The notes under the pieces: model-generated | What the model was told of the DNA's origin: nothing | Seen by the model: only the letters and a program-made list of their open reading frames with translations | Databases searched by the model: none | Position numbers and translations under genes: made by a program | In this document: piece after piece, positions 23,101 to 35,231 of the stretch | Layout of the letters: every line of letters starts with the position of its first letter | Position numbering within the stretch: position 1 is the stretch's first letter | Source of the DNA: Spirodela intermedia | Lineage: Eukaryota > Streptophyta > Magnoliopsida > Alismatales > Araceae | DNA length: 64,000 bases | Direction: 5' to 3' | NCBI GenBank assembly: GCA_902729315.2 | Contig: LR746278.1 | Coordinates: 1,003,001-1,067,000 of the forward strand

Positions 23101-26100
23101 GAATGTTCTTTTTGCTAAGTGCAGAGAGAATAAGATACCGTGCCCAACTTCACGTCTATTCAAGCCACCTCGTTTTCCAATTTCATTAATGGAAAATGGA
23201 GGGAAGCTATAGTGGAGCATGAAACGCTTTGTGGGAGGACCGACAATGGAATCCAACCGTTGAGCATCTCCAGGTGCACCAAGAGTAACTGTGCACAAGA
23301 CCTGAAATTTTCAAATGGAATTTCTGAAAGCACTGTAAGAAGAACACTCTGTTTCTGCTTCATTAGTGTGATGAAAGAAAAATGAGAGCAGCAAGACGAG
23401 CATTGGATCACCTGAGTGTCTCCTCTAGAGAAAAGTGATGAGCCATGAAGTATTGGATACGTTCCAGCTTCACAGTGCAGAGGTCTGACTTCATCAAGAC
23501 GCCTGCCATCAACTCTGAGCCCTTTCTCAATGATCCTTCTACGAACAACCTGCCAAGATTAAGTGCAAATCACCACAGGAATTATGAAACAACTCAAATT
23601 TTCAGCGCGAGTGCTCAAAACTGATGGGTTAGGTAAGCAAAAACATATCATAAAACCAGCAAGAACCTGAAATCTCATCCACTGTGTGGATAAGACACTC
23701 CAATCGACTAATAGAAAAGAAACCTAAACCAGTACCTCGCTAAGGAATATCACGATTACTCCCACCGTGGAACCCATGAATTAAGATCCAACGATTGGTG
23801 TACTCTCTCTTCCTCCTCGTGTTTCTCAAGCCACTGCAGCTGTTACCCACAAGACACTCCATCTGTGAGGATAAGAAGGACAGTGGCAGTGGCTCGGCCA
23901 CATCTTGAACCAATGTTATGGCTTCCTCTACATCTACTACTACATATATCACTACCAGCCTCATCTTGGAGGTCAAGGCAGCAAATGCTCGCTTCCCGCA
24001 GCCCACTCTACTTCTTCACTGATCCTGGCTTCATCTCCTGGATACTCTGCTTATGTTTCAACTTCGGCATATAGTACTTTGGCTCCAGTTCCACCAGCAA
24101 ATTCTCTGTCTTCCATTTCGAGGTTTAATTCTCAGATTCAATTGTGAATTAGCTACTCTGGATTAAGATTTAGTTCTGATATTTCGATTTCAGATCTGTT
24201 TCACCTACTCCAGCTTCAACTGCAGCCTCTACCACTCCGACTTATGCTTCAGCTTCTTCCAGTACAAGTTCAGCACTAGCCCTTGCCGACTCTACCATTT
24301 ACAAAAGCTCCAGTTCCACCATTTATTTCTTCGATTTCAGTCTCAAAGTTCATATTTGATCATTCGTTTGCAAATCAGTAGTCAGGCAAGAACTAGGTTC
24401 TAGATTTGCTCCAACTTGAGGGTGTGTTAGCGAGACCCAATAAACAAACATGAATCTTCTAGAATATGGCCCGTTAGATTATGTCACTCGAAGCATACGT
24501 CTTCGGAGATGGTCAAGAAGACACACAAACGGTGCCCATTCTACCGTGGATAGAGTATGCAAAACCTATTAGGAGGAGAATCAGGGATGTTTACAAGCAG
24601 AGAACTAAGCCTCTTCTTGCTAAATGTGTGTAAAGAGAATGTAACACCAATTCATTGTGGAATGATATTGTTCAACATGAACTTTAAGTACGGAAATGAG
24701 TGGAGATTTAATACCAGTGAATGCATCAATCCTACATGAAAAAAATAATTCTACATCTAATATCTTCAATTTTCAGATAGGTAATGTAGGGAAGCTGAGA
24801 GCATGACACTTGGCTTCAAAACGATGCTCTTATCTCAAAATTTCACCAAGTTTGTAATGTATCTTGTAATAAGAACAAGTATACTTGTTGCATACTGTCC
24901 CCTCCTATATTCACTTTATTTAATAGTATCCCATTCCAGCTCAAGAGCACCCACCAATACCATTCCTCATAGCGATGATATTAGGGCATGTTCGAATATT
25001 AACTTAGCAAAATGAGAGACTAGCAATAATATTGACGTTTACCTTTTACAAGACTCCAACTCTAGGAAAAGCTTGCAGCTCCCCATTCATCGGAGGGAAC
25101 ACGTGCATGGTTTTCGTTTTCAATTTCATCCACACTTACTCTAAAAATCGTTAAAATTTTATCAAGAGCGAAAATTGGAATTAGGACTGAATAAATCACT
25201 ACGAACCAGATTTTCAGCGAAACAATCAACTAGAACATAACGCGATTAACTCAAATTCAGGCTGTTTAGTATTGATTCAAAAGTTGAACAGAGAAAGATT
25301 TTCCGATCAATATCTCCATCATGACAAGTTTTAAAAATTAACCGCCACAGAAACTTATATCACAGATTCATCTTTCTTTTTGAAAAAAATACGGAGCTTG
25401 AGTTTCCGTAGTAGAACCATCAGATTTTTCGCTACTCCTATTGAATAGGCAGAAAAACATCTTGAAGGGAAAAAAACATATATTCTACAATGATACGGAC
25501 ATTCTTCTGGCTGGGCGAAAAATAAATTAGTCAGAAATGGACATTAACTATTTTGGCCAAATAAATGGTCGCGCAAAACCATTACTGACCTGCAGGAAAT
25601 AGTCAAAATCTGGGCGTAAACAAGGATAATGGGGACCTAGCTCAGTTACTTTTTCCTGGGAGAGAATTGACTCTCGCGGCCTTTTTTTTTTCTTTCTTTT
25701 CAATTCGATAATGAGTACATAATATTTATTTTGTACTGACTAGAAGTTTAACACCCTTTGAAGTTTGGCATCATTATCTCTACTTCTTAATGAATTATGA
25801 TTGATGATATTGGGCTATAGAAAATAAGTTATAATCCAGAGACTAACACAAGAAAAAAGTTGGAAAGCATTTGGCCAGTCTACTTTGATCAAACCCAACA
25901 TAAGCACGAAGAAATAATCCGTTAACTAAAATAAAAATATACCTTTTTCCTAACAGTGTCAACGGCCTTTGGTAAAAACTTTAAGCTCTCTTCATCGCCT
26001 TGTTCTTCAAGTACCAGCTTTGCATCTTGTGCAATTTTATCCAAGGCTTCTCCTCGCTCAAACTGATAAACAGTTCACTATGAACATTATTACCTTTTTA

Positions 26101-28560
26101 CAAAGTGGAATACATGGCACAACTTAACTCAGGAACATCGGCACAAAACATCATTCAAAGGCTGCTTACAACAATAGCATAAGCTCCTCATAAATAAACA
26201 GGAACTAGCCTGTGTGATGTTGAAACTCCTTAAAGTAAGAATAAAAGAAACTACCGATCATTATACCTTGCCGTAGGTTGGGTCAGTGAAAACAGTTTCT
26301 ATTGGCGCCTCAGTCAAGCTACTAATTTTCTCCAGCGTCTTCTCTGTCATTAAGGACAATTTATATTCCTTTTTGCCTTTTCCAGCTCTCTTGGCCAGCG
26401 TAATCTGAGGTTCAATGTACTTAACTGCCTGAATAAATGAAAACATTGTTTCATCTCAATTCAGTCTACGAATAAATGAACAGAAAACACTCAACTGCAT
26501 CAAGAGCTTTTGTTCCAAGCTAGAAAAACGTGTGGGCCAATGGCGGCGTCCAAATCTTTCTGTATGAGATCAAGACACTCACTGGTGCATAAGTTTTCAT
26601 GCTTCGATTTTTTTAAAACATACGGGAATTAAACAAACCTCAGGATGAGCAAGCTTCAGTGCAGCTTCCAAATCCCTTTCAGTGATCTCCCGAGCTTGTA
26701 CATCAATCATCAAAGTCTTATCCCGTGTGCAGGCATACACCAAGTTGAGATCACTTAAGCTAAGCTGCACAAGTCAACCATTCACAGATTATAAAGAATA
26801 CGTCTGAAAACAATGAAAAAATAAGTGTACAACCTCAAGAAACCAAAATAAAAAAATAAGGTTTCAAATTGTCATACCTGCCACATAGAATAATAATACA
26901 GCAAGAACATACGAAACATTTTTTTTTGTATTTTCGAAGAACAAACGACTGTACAGAAATAAACACTACCTCATCCATGGTTGGGTTGAAAACAAGTTGC
27001 CCATCAATTCTTCCTAATCGCACTACACCAATAGGTCCATTCCAAGGTATATCTGAGAGCATAAGAGCAGCAGAGGTAGCATTGGCAGCCATCACATCGG
27101 GATCTTGCTTTCCATCAGATGAGAGAACACTCACCATGACCTGTAAAATACAATGAAGGAGGGATTAACAAGATGCAGAAACATGAGGGATTTACCAGGA
27201 CAACGGAAAATCCAGATATAACATTAAACACAGTAAAAATTTGAGCAAACCTGAACTTCGTGGTAAAACCCAGGTGGAAACAGTGGTCGTATTGGCCGAT
27301 CAATAAGACGACCACACAAAAGCTCTCGCTCCTTTGGAGCACCTTCTCTTCGCATAAAAGTGGTGGGGATGACACCCTGAGCAAACTGTTTTTCTTGATA
27401 GTCAACCTGTTTCACAATCTCAGAAGTGTGACTCTTCTGGCCTGGCATTTAGTAGTACAAAAGTAGATGGCAAATAGAAAATCGTAGAAAAGGTCAAAAA
27501 CCGAAGGAAAAACACAGTATCCTCATAGCACATCATTCACTTAACGTTTATGTTGGCAAGCAAGATTCCGACTTGGAAGTTCCGAAAATTTAGGTGGGTC
27601 CAGATCCATGTGTACGGCGTTGGCATCAAGATGGGATATGGAACAAACAGGATCCTCACCATTTCTGACAGTAACGAATCAAAAATCTTGGAGCGAGGTA
27701 GGCTACGCATTAACTCACAGAAAAAAGATGTGGCACTATGTTTCTTTACAACCGTATAGGTCCGCCTTTCATAAACTCTTTTAAACATTACACTATACGG
27801 GACAGAATGGAGCTCTGTTCTTTCTACATAAATGTTCAAGCCCTCGAGGGGGTAGAAAAGTTGAATTCAAACATGATTTGAATTCAGGCATTACTCTATA
27901 CACATACGATATTTATCAATGTATTCACATTTCTATCTCCAATTCTACCAAATTGTCCCGAATTCAACTCCAGGTGCGTCTACCCCTATTGACAGTTCTA
28001 AGATAGACTGGTGCATACAAACTTAAAGAAGTCGTAATCAATAAAACGAAAAAATATTTCATATTGTTCTAGATGTTTTAAAAGGCCGCTCCTTTACATA
28101 CTCCATCGATAAAACTCAATCTCAAAAACAAAGATAAGAAGATTCACTCATCAATATTTCTGAAAACATTCGATAGACGGAGAAGGAAATGGATTATGTG
28201 TTAGCGTACTGTGAGAGGCAGGAAATCCCTGAGACCATCTCCACTCTTCGCCGATGCGACTGTGGAGAGAACCTTCGTCTGTTCCATTCCGATCACAACC
28301 GACCCATTCGCGAACCTGGCAATCTTCCCTGTCTCGAGAGTGATTGTACGGGAGCCGACTTCAAATTCCTCTCTGAAGACCTCCAATATTTTCCTGCCGG
28401 GGGGGGGGGCGACTTCGCCGGGAGGCTCTGCCGCGTCGGACACCATCGACTGCGAAAATGGCCTGAGATGGGTACCACAGAAGCTACGAAACCGGAAGGC
28501 CCTCCAGTTCGCCAAGCGAGGCCTGGCGACCTTCGCCCGTAGAATTGCCAACCCAGACAT
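20173..28560 (-). CDS. PNP2: Polyribonucleotide nucleotidyltransferase (PNPase), mitochondrial
   Basis: PNPase is a 3'-5' phosphorolytic exoribonuclease that trims and degrades mitochondrial RNA. Sixteen minus-strand exons give 975 aa: 28560-28210, 27406-27251, 27140-26970, 26764-26639, 26428-26267, 26062-25943, 23549-23412, 23301-23139, 22763-22638, 22478-22348, 22229-22010, 21934-21851, 21467-21388, 21269-21126, 21033-20383 and 20277-20173. The N-terminus is Arg/Ala/Phe-rich and free of acidic residues, a mitochondrial presequence type. Two RNase PH domains follow (about residues 55-275 and 363-600), then a KH domain with GPQG (622-676) and an S1 domain (677-750). The long Ser/Lys/Glu-rich tail ends in a second S1-like segment ([12 protein letters not shown]), the layout of the mitochondrial plant form rather than the plastid one. 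Intron 14 appears to be GC-AG. Intron 15 is 105 nt and open in frame. Intron 6 (2.4 kb) holds a transposon-like remnant. Confidence 0.92.
23750..24760 (+). mobile_element. Degenerate copia-like fragment inside PNP2 intron 6
   Basis: Within this intron the DNA reads, on the strand opposite to PNP2, as a Ser/Pro/Thr-rich broken frame (about 23865-24400). It is followed by CAACTTGAGGGTGTGTTAG near 24410-24430. A purine tract of the TTGAGGG type right before TGTTAG is the usual end of a copia internal region and start of its 3' LTR. I could not find the 5' LTR, a target duplication or a clear pol frame, so element type and ends are uncertain. It lies within the 2.4-kb intron between the exons ending at 23549 and 25943. 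Confidence 0.4.
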
Positions 28561-29795
28561 GACGGGTGTGTCTCAGAGAGAGAGAGAGAGAGAGAGTGTG
28601 TTATGCTGGGGTGTGTTTTCTTATACTGGGTTTTCTTGTCTAGGGTTCAAGGGGTTTTAGCGGGAGAAACGGCAGGGAGCACGGACATGGAAGAGGGGGG
28701 CCAGAAAGTTTTCGCTTTCCTGCCTGGCTCAGATCAAGTCTCTCATTGGGCCTAAACCTTCATCAGCCCCTGCCGGCCCAGTACCCGGCACAGTCCCATG
28801 AATTGGCGCGTGGAGAGTAGATGGACAGACACAGAGACCCAGGAGGCACTTCAGAGATGGGTTTTTCTCACAGAGGGAGCCTTCTCGTATGCTTCCCTCT
28901 ACTGACCTTCCTTCCACCCCCCGCGTGAAGAAGCCTGACCTGTCTAACACCAGAAAACTTTGCAGGCATATACGAATTAACCATTAAAGTACTGGATGAT
29001 TTTTCGGTCGCTCATACTGTCGATCAGGAGACTCGATTACAGATCTCTCATCCATTATCATACAATACTACAGATTTACATTATTAATCAGCATCTAAAA
29101 TCAAAGTCAAACAAAAATTAGCTACGATGTTAGGAAATTACTATCATTGAACACGAGTGAAACTCAAATAATCCACTCAGATCATGGTAGGACAGATGAT
29201 TATGAAAGAAATCATACAACGCCCGTCGGCTGCTTTCAGATCTGCGTCTAGTAGTTATCTCGAGGAATTCTGGATGCGGAGGCCGCTGAGAAACTATTCG
29301 TCTGTAATCGAATGGGGTCTCATTGCGCTATACTCTTGGGATCCTTGGTCATCAATTAGCCGAATTCCCTACCGATTCGAAGCCCTACTTGGAAGATAAG
29401 GTATCCAAGTTTTTCCTACTCAAAAGGAACTAAGATAGGTAAACGCCTACGTTGTTCGCCCTCTGCACAGGATAGCCAACAGTTTTTGGTAGACGTCGAC
29501 TGAAGATTGAGGAGCGGCCGAGGAGAAATAAAAAAATCCAGTAGCAACGACGATCCGCAGAGAGGAAGGTGCCTTCGGTACTTAAGGAGAAACAGAACAT
29601 GAATAGCCTCTCATGATGCGCCGGATAAACTCCCGTTGCCGCTGGCCGGCCTCTCACGGCTGCAATGCCCGCCATCAGCACCAAACTTCGCACGATCTGG
29701 CCAGATTTGAAAGCGCACAGGAGCGCGATCCCCTTATTCCTGCATGCCTGGATGCCACCACCGGTAGCAACACCAGTGACAGAAGGAAGCAAAGA

Positions 29796-29834
<39 letters not shown>

Positions 29835-30762
29835 TTACGGCACGAGAGAAATCGAGAGATCACGGCGTAGATGAGGGCAGAGAGCCATCAATAGAGTCCC
29901 ACCGGCTGCTTTCGTCCTTGGGGGTCGTCTTCGATCTGTGTACAGAAAGAACGCAGGGAGAGAGAGAGAGAGAGAGAGACGGGGGGAGGGAGGTGCTCTG
30001 GTGAGACGGGGGACGCGGGAGAGCAGCAGGAAAAGAGACGTTGGCGAATACATCCGGCGAACTCCGCCGTTTTAAAATGAAGTGACAAAACAATGTAAAT
30101 ATAACATGATAACCTCCAAAGCCTTAAAATAAAAAGTTGAACCGTCTCCATCAAAAGATAACCAACAAATATATTCACCGATAAATAAAATAAATTGTTT
30201 TAACTGATTTTTAACAAATAAAAAAATTGTGTATACCTTTCTCCTCGTCGGCGTGTCGGCGCCCAGCGCTGCCGCTGTAGCTGGACGGGCCGTCGTCGGC
30301 GCCACCATCCGGCGGCGGTGTGAGCGGGTAGCGAAGATACTGGGAATGGCCAGGACAAGACCGAAGAAGCCGCCGGCGAATCCTCCGACCGAAGAAGCCA
30401 CCGGCGGACGAGAAACATGACAAGCCGACAGAAGAAGAAACGTCAGGAGACAAGGCTTCCGCCGGTCGCGGGAGAAACGAGAATGGCTGCACCGCCCGGT
30501 TGAAGAGAGTACTTCCACGGTTTTCTCTGCCACCGGAGGCCGGCCACCGGGGCCCCCGGGGAAGGGACCGACGGTTGCCGCGACAAGACAGGCCATTTCT
30601 CTGGCGACCTCATCCATTTCAACCATCGAAGCAGAAGAGTGGGGGTCGGTGGTTCAAATCTCTTATCGTCCTGGATTTACAGCTTCGAAAATCCGAGATT
30701 ACCAACAACATCTTCTGCAGAAAAAAGCCCCGACGAAGATCAACAGAACGATAAGTCTCTCC
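28561..30762. other. Gap between PNP2 and the KNOX gene; promoter DNA, (GA)n runs, no assured gene
   Basis: The PNP2 promoter must lie in the first part, which has a (GA)n run at about 28577-28596. Further (GA)n runs occur at 29804-29833 and 29962-29980. Two minus-strand open frames, 29430-29792 (120 codons) and 30072-30626 (184 codons), are GC-rich in part. They have no motif I recognise and no clear splice links, so I do not call them genes. The 30072-30626 frame runs from Pro/Arg-rich GC-rich DNA into AT-rich DNA, which argues against real coding. Confidence 0.45.
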
Positions 30763-30985
30763 TCAGTTGTCGAGGTAGAAGGGCGCCGCGGAGAGGTTGT
30801 CCATCACAGCGAACTGCATGTTCTCCGAAGGCTTCCAGTGGCGCTTCCTCTGGTTGATGAACCAGTTGTTGATCTGCTTCTGGTTCAACCCCGTCGTCTC
30901 CGCCAACGCAATCTTGTCGGCCTCCTGTCCAAACCATTCCACCCCTCCGTCAGAATCATTTCCACAAGTTTGAGAAATCTCAGGA

Positions 30986-31028
<43 letters not shown>

Positions 31029-32561
31029 ACGCCACCGTCGGGTAGGGCCACTTGTAGTGAATAGTCCACCAGTCGAGTAGGGTTTGCCGGGCCTCCTTGG
31101 GCAGCTTCCCCTTCTTCTTTTTCTTCGAGAACTCCTGCTTGAGACCGCTAAGGTAGCCGCCGTACTTGCGGAGGAGCTCGTCCTTGAGATCCCTGTCTTC
31201 GTTCCTGGACTGAGATTCCTGGGCGTCCATGTCCCCGCCGCCGAACTCGTCCTCCGATGAACCCGCAGCTTCATCTGCAGACGAGAGGGGCAAGCAAGAA
31301 GTCAACATCATCTCATCCAGACGGTCCCAGGTGCCGCCACGTGGATAATATGGAAGGGGCTCAAGGACAAACATAAATAGCAACAAATAAGGCGCGACCG
31401 CTATGGTCAATTCCAAATGGACTCCACTATCAGAAGACGATTTTTTTAACAACACGGTCGGCATAAAATAACAGGAAACCAGAAAAAATACAAAATAATG
31501 GGTCGCACTAAGCTCGGCCTTCTATGGTCAAAGTCAAATCAAATCTAGTGAGAGAAGACCCACCGCATTCTCCAAAAGCTAACGTGATGCAGCACCAAAG
31601 CGGGAGCGTTGACCTGGTCTGCCATAAACTACTATAGTACGCTAGATGCTGGTCAGAGAAGATCTAAGAACTCGCCTAGTGCATGTTTCCGTTCTCGATC
31701 CCAAGCTCATGAGCGTTCATTCCCAGAAGGTTCCCTCTCGTGTCCCCAAGTAGCCATAGTTGGCGGGACGTATTGGAACTTGAAGCCAGTTCCACGGGGA
31801 GGAAAAACCCTCACTAGACTAAGAAAGAATGGAGAAGATCAGCAAGCAGGAGACTTCTGCCACAGTTCCTAAGATTCATCTTCATCATCCAGAGAATGAA
31901 AGAGGAACAGGAACCACTGGAATAATGGGTGCATATTCCGAGCACTGTTGGTGGGGGGATTGTCGCCGCATCATTAATGGCGAAGGCAAGAACTGGAGAG
32001 AGCGAGGCCCGTCTCCTCCAGAAAGTCGGCGGAGGGGATGTAAACCAGTGATAGAAGAAACCCTAAAGTTCACCCGCATGATCATCGATGCTGGGGAGAT
32101 ATGGAAGGAAGGATTTCAAGACGAAACGAAATCGTAGATCCTACCAATACAGCAACCCTAAAGCATCCCACCGCGAGCTTGTTTAGCCAGACGATGAACG
32201 AGAAACGAGAGAGAGAGAGAAAGAGAGAGATCTAAGCTTGCTTGTATGCAGTGGTAGACCTTGTGGGTTCGGTAATGGCTCTCGCAGGGGGTGAGAGAGG
32301 AGCGGAGGGTGGAAGACTTACCGGAGACGAGGGAGCTCCCCTTGCAGATGTCGCTAAGCTGCAACTTCATGCTGTTGAGGAATGTCGTCGCCTCATCGAA
32401 CGGCCGTGCGAGGTCGGACTTGTACTTCATCAGCACCTCGCAGTACATCTCCTGTCCACCCGCACAAGAGAGGGAAAACAAGAAGACAACAATCTCAGGC
32501 CTCGCACGCGCAGACGAGATAGATAGACTTACGGATAGATAAAAAGAGGGAGAAAGTGAAT

Positions 32562-32612
<51 letters not shown>

Positions 32613-33268
32613 GCAGGTGAGATGACCATGAACTCGTCGAGCTCCGGGTCGGTTCCAAGAAGGACGGAGGCGGCGCCTCGCTTAAAGACGTCGTTGTCTC
32701 GTCGGATATCCTCCAGCAATGAAGCGATTTCAGGCGGTGCTCCGACCTGAGAAAATAAACGGTTATTATATCGCGATTCTTCTCTACGCAGTTTTCTTCG
32801 CCAGTTCTTCGAGAGAGAAAAATAACCTAAAGAACAAAAAATCTGGGAAAGAACGAGAAAGCAAGTAAAGACCGGTCCAGGGCTACACTGCCTGAGACAA
32901 ATAAGATCCAGATGCATGAAGAAGAACAAGAGAATGGAGAGATAGAGAGAGGAGAGAACTTGTACCTTCTGGCAATCTATGTAGGCCTCAAGAAGACGAG
33001 GGTAGCGGGGATGCGAGGCGATCATGGCCTTGATGGAGCTAGAAGTGGAAACACTCTCCGCCCCCGCCGATGGCGCCCCACCGCCCCCTCCTACCGCAAT
33101 GGAAGCCTCTGTGGCGGCGGTGGTGTTGTCCGTGCAGGAGGAGAGCATCTGCTCCCGCGCCGTCAAGCCAGGTATCCGCGATATCAAGCTCTGGAGATCG
33201 TCTACCACGGCGGCTGCCGGGTGGTCGTGGAAGCCCAGGTGGTGATGCAGGCCGTACATCTCCTCCAT
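30763..33268 (-). CDS. Class I KNOX homeodomain transcription factor
   Basis: This is a nuclear TALE-class homeodomain protein of the KNOTTED1-like family, whose class I members maintain shoot meristem identity and work as heterodimers with BELL proteins. Five minus-strand exons read 33268-32966, 32746-32627, 32451-32322, 31274-31036 and 30924-30763, giving 317 aa. KNOX1 spans exons 1-2 ([21 protein letters not shown]), KNOX2 is exon 3 ([14 protein letters not shown]), and the ELK helix is in exon 4 ([16 protein letters not shown]). The TALE homeodomain spans exons 4-5, with [10 protein letters not shown] in helix 3. The short C-terminus after KPSENM recalls the KNAT2/KNAT6 subgroup, but I do not assign an orthologue. 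An upstream ATG at 33391 adds a low-complexity Ala/Val stretch. [10 protein letters not shown] is the family-like start. Intron 2 is mostly microsatellite, and intron 4 contains (GA)n at about 30989-31024. Confidence 0.93.
32555..32613. repeat. (GT)n(GA)n compound microsatellite in KNOX intron 2
   Basis: A GT run followed by a GA run fills a third of the 175-bp intron between exons 2 and 3 of the KNOX gene. It ends only about 14 bases from the exon 2 donor site, which reads GTCATC and is weaker than the usual GTAAGT. Confidence 0.85.
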
Positions 33269-34882
33269 GCGTCCGGCTAAAGCTACGGCGGCGGCGGCGG
33301 CGACGGCGACGGCGACGGCGGCGGCGACGCGTGGTGATCTAAAAGCTCGCGGAGCACCGCCAGACAGCGGGAGTGGCGGTGGGTAGCCCAACCTCGGGTA
33401 GTGAGAGATTTCTCCGTATGGAAACAGACAAAGATCCGAAGCAGTCGTGGAAGAAGAAAGACTGGGCAGTAGCAGTAGACTTGATCTTCAGTTCATTTAC
33501 TAGATAAAACTTCCGAATTTAAAATATATATACAATAGAGTAAAGTAATAAACTGCAATGAAATCATACCAACCATGGAATTCACCGATTACGTATGTAT
33601 ATATTTCCAACTATAAACAACGATATTCGGTGGAAACGTGGACTTCCCATATATAACATTCACCTGAAGTTTCTTCCAAGAGGATAATATTTCTGCAGAA
33701 AACAAATCACATCCGAATAATTAATTTATATCAAACTGCTCATCTTTTTTGCAGAATACTATTTTTAACTGTGGTAATAAAAGCGATGAGGCCGCCGTCG
33801 TCCTTTTCCCCAATCCGCCGGTCGGGTCTCGTTGATCTCCGCGGACCCACCATGGAAGAAGCTCCAGTGAAGCTTCTTCCATGGCCCTCGTCGCCCGTGG
33901 TTTCCGGGCAAGCCGCCATTGCAGACGAGTCGGCACCTGGCCGGAGCAGACAGTCTGGAGGGTCCCGATCTGCAGCAGCGGCCGGCGGTGTTTTGGCGCA
34001 GGCGGCGGCGGAGGAGCTCCCCCACGGCGGCCTGCCGGCAAGCTCCGCCGCCGCAGGCGGCGGCCGGGGGGCTGGTCTCCGGCTGTCCTAACTTCGAGCA
34101 GGCGCCATTAAAAGAGAGGATGGAGGTGATGTCCGATTTGATTGATGGACGGACGGCGGGGGGCAGAAGCGACTGGTCCCGACGTGGGCGATGCACCAAG
34201 GCGTACCCCAGTGTTCCCGGGTATTTCTCTACAATACCCCTTTCATGACAGAGCCGAGATCATACAAATTGCGCCGTAATTTTGCCATTGCTATGAGGGT
34301 TTTTATGTCAGTTATGATACTTTCCGCCGGGCACCGCGGTGAGTATATGCACTCGGTTACTCCCTCCTGGGGAAGTCACCGTCGCCCGCTTAATCAGATT
34401 CGGCCAACAAGAAGACTGATCGGCCCACCCAACCCAAATTGTCTTCTCTCTCTTGCTGTGTCAGAATCTTAGTGGCAGCTGCAATCGGAAATATTCATCA
34501 ATTTTCATTTTTTATTTAAAAAAATTTGAGGAAATAAGTAATATATAAAATATAATGACAATTATCCAGCTGGGTACATTTTAATTAAAATATATTATAT
34601 AATGTTCACCACGGTAACTACTCCCGTATACATGCTTATTTTCTCGACGCTGAATATTAAACAATAACAGAAAAATGACAAAAATATCGTCGTTTCCCAT
34701 ATCCCCTCCCCCGGATGAGGAGGATGACGGCGTTTGTAGCCATTAGAGAAAAAATGGCAGCCCGCACGACAACGATTGAATATATGCAGATAACATGAAT
34801 ATATCTATAACTAATTTAACCTTAATATCACAAAGTCCTGTACTTTATTCGAATCAGATTCCCAAGCCCGGATCAAGATTCG

Positions 34883-34886
<4 letters not shown>
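33269..34886. other. KNOX upstream region and AT-rich gap
   Basis: This should contain the KNOX promoter and leader. It includes a GCGGCG-type repeat at about 33288-33330 next to the start codon and AT-rich DNA at 33500-33760. A GC-rich island follows at 33780-34230 with overlapping open frames on both strands that show no family motif, then AT-rich DNA to 34886. I see no assured gene. A short perfect inverted repeat is listed separately. Confidence 0.5.
33850..33884. repeat. Perfect 13-bp inverted repeat with 9-nt loop
   Basis: CCATGGAAGAAGC (33850-33862) and GCTTCTTCCATGG (33872-33884) are exact reverse complements around TCCAGTGAA. The transcript of either strand could form a 13-bp stem. 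It lies about 580 bp upstream of the KNOX start codon in a GC-rich island. It may be chance, a protein-binding palindrome or part of a decayed hairpin. The stem is too short for a normal plant microRNA precursor. Confidence 0.7.
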
Positions 34887-34930
<44 letters not shown>

Positions 34931-35022
34931 ACTCGGTATACATATATATAGGTACATCTATCTATCCCCCCTCTCTCTCTCTCTCTCACTCGGTATATAT
35001 ATATATATGTACATCTATCTAT

Positions 35023-35065
<43 letters not shown>

Positions 35066-35093
35066 GTATATATATATATGTACATCTATCTAT

Positions 35094-35150
<57 letters not shown>

Positions 35151-35160
35151 CCCTCTCTCT
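34887..35160. repeat. Compound (CT)n / (TA)n / CTAT minisatellite
   Basis: Three successive modules each contain a long CT run, a CACTCGGTATA or CACTCCGTATA core with a short TA run, and GTACATCTATCTATCCC. A last long CT run follows. The array sits about 70 bp beyond the stop codon of the minus-strand CRK gene, so it may lie in that gene's 3' untranslated region. Open frames through it (Leu/Ser-rich) are artefacts of the repeat. Confidence 0.9.
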
Positions 35161-35231
35161 CCCTCTCCACTCTTTAGTTAGGGAGCAAAAGTGCAGTATC
35201 TGGGCCTTTCAAGTCGGGCTCGAGATGGCCA

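Noticed and set aside
30072-30626. 184-codon minus-strand frame upstream of PNP2
   Set aside because: It has no recognised domain, composition changes abruptly from GC-rich to AT-rich inside the frame, and there is no splice or neighbour support. Left as unassigned intergenic DNA.
33721-34250. Several overlapping frames on both strands in the GC-rich island upstream of KNOX
   Set aside because: Every frame is open simply because the DNA is GC-rich. None shows a motif, and they contradict each other.
34795-35181. 128-codon Leu/Ser/Tyr-rich frame
   Set aside because: It is a translation of the CT/TA microsatellite array.
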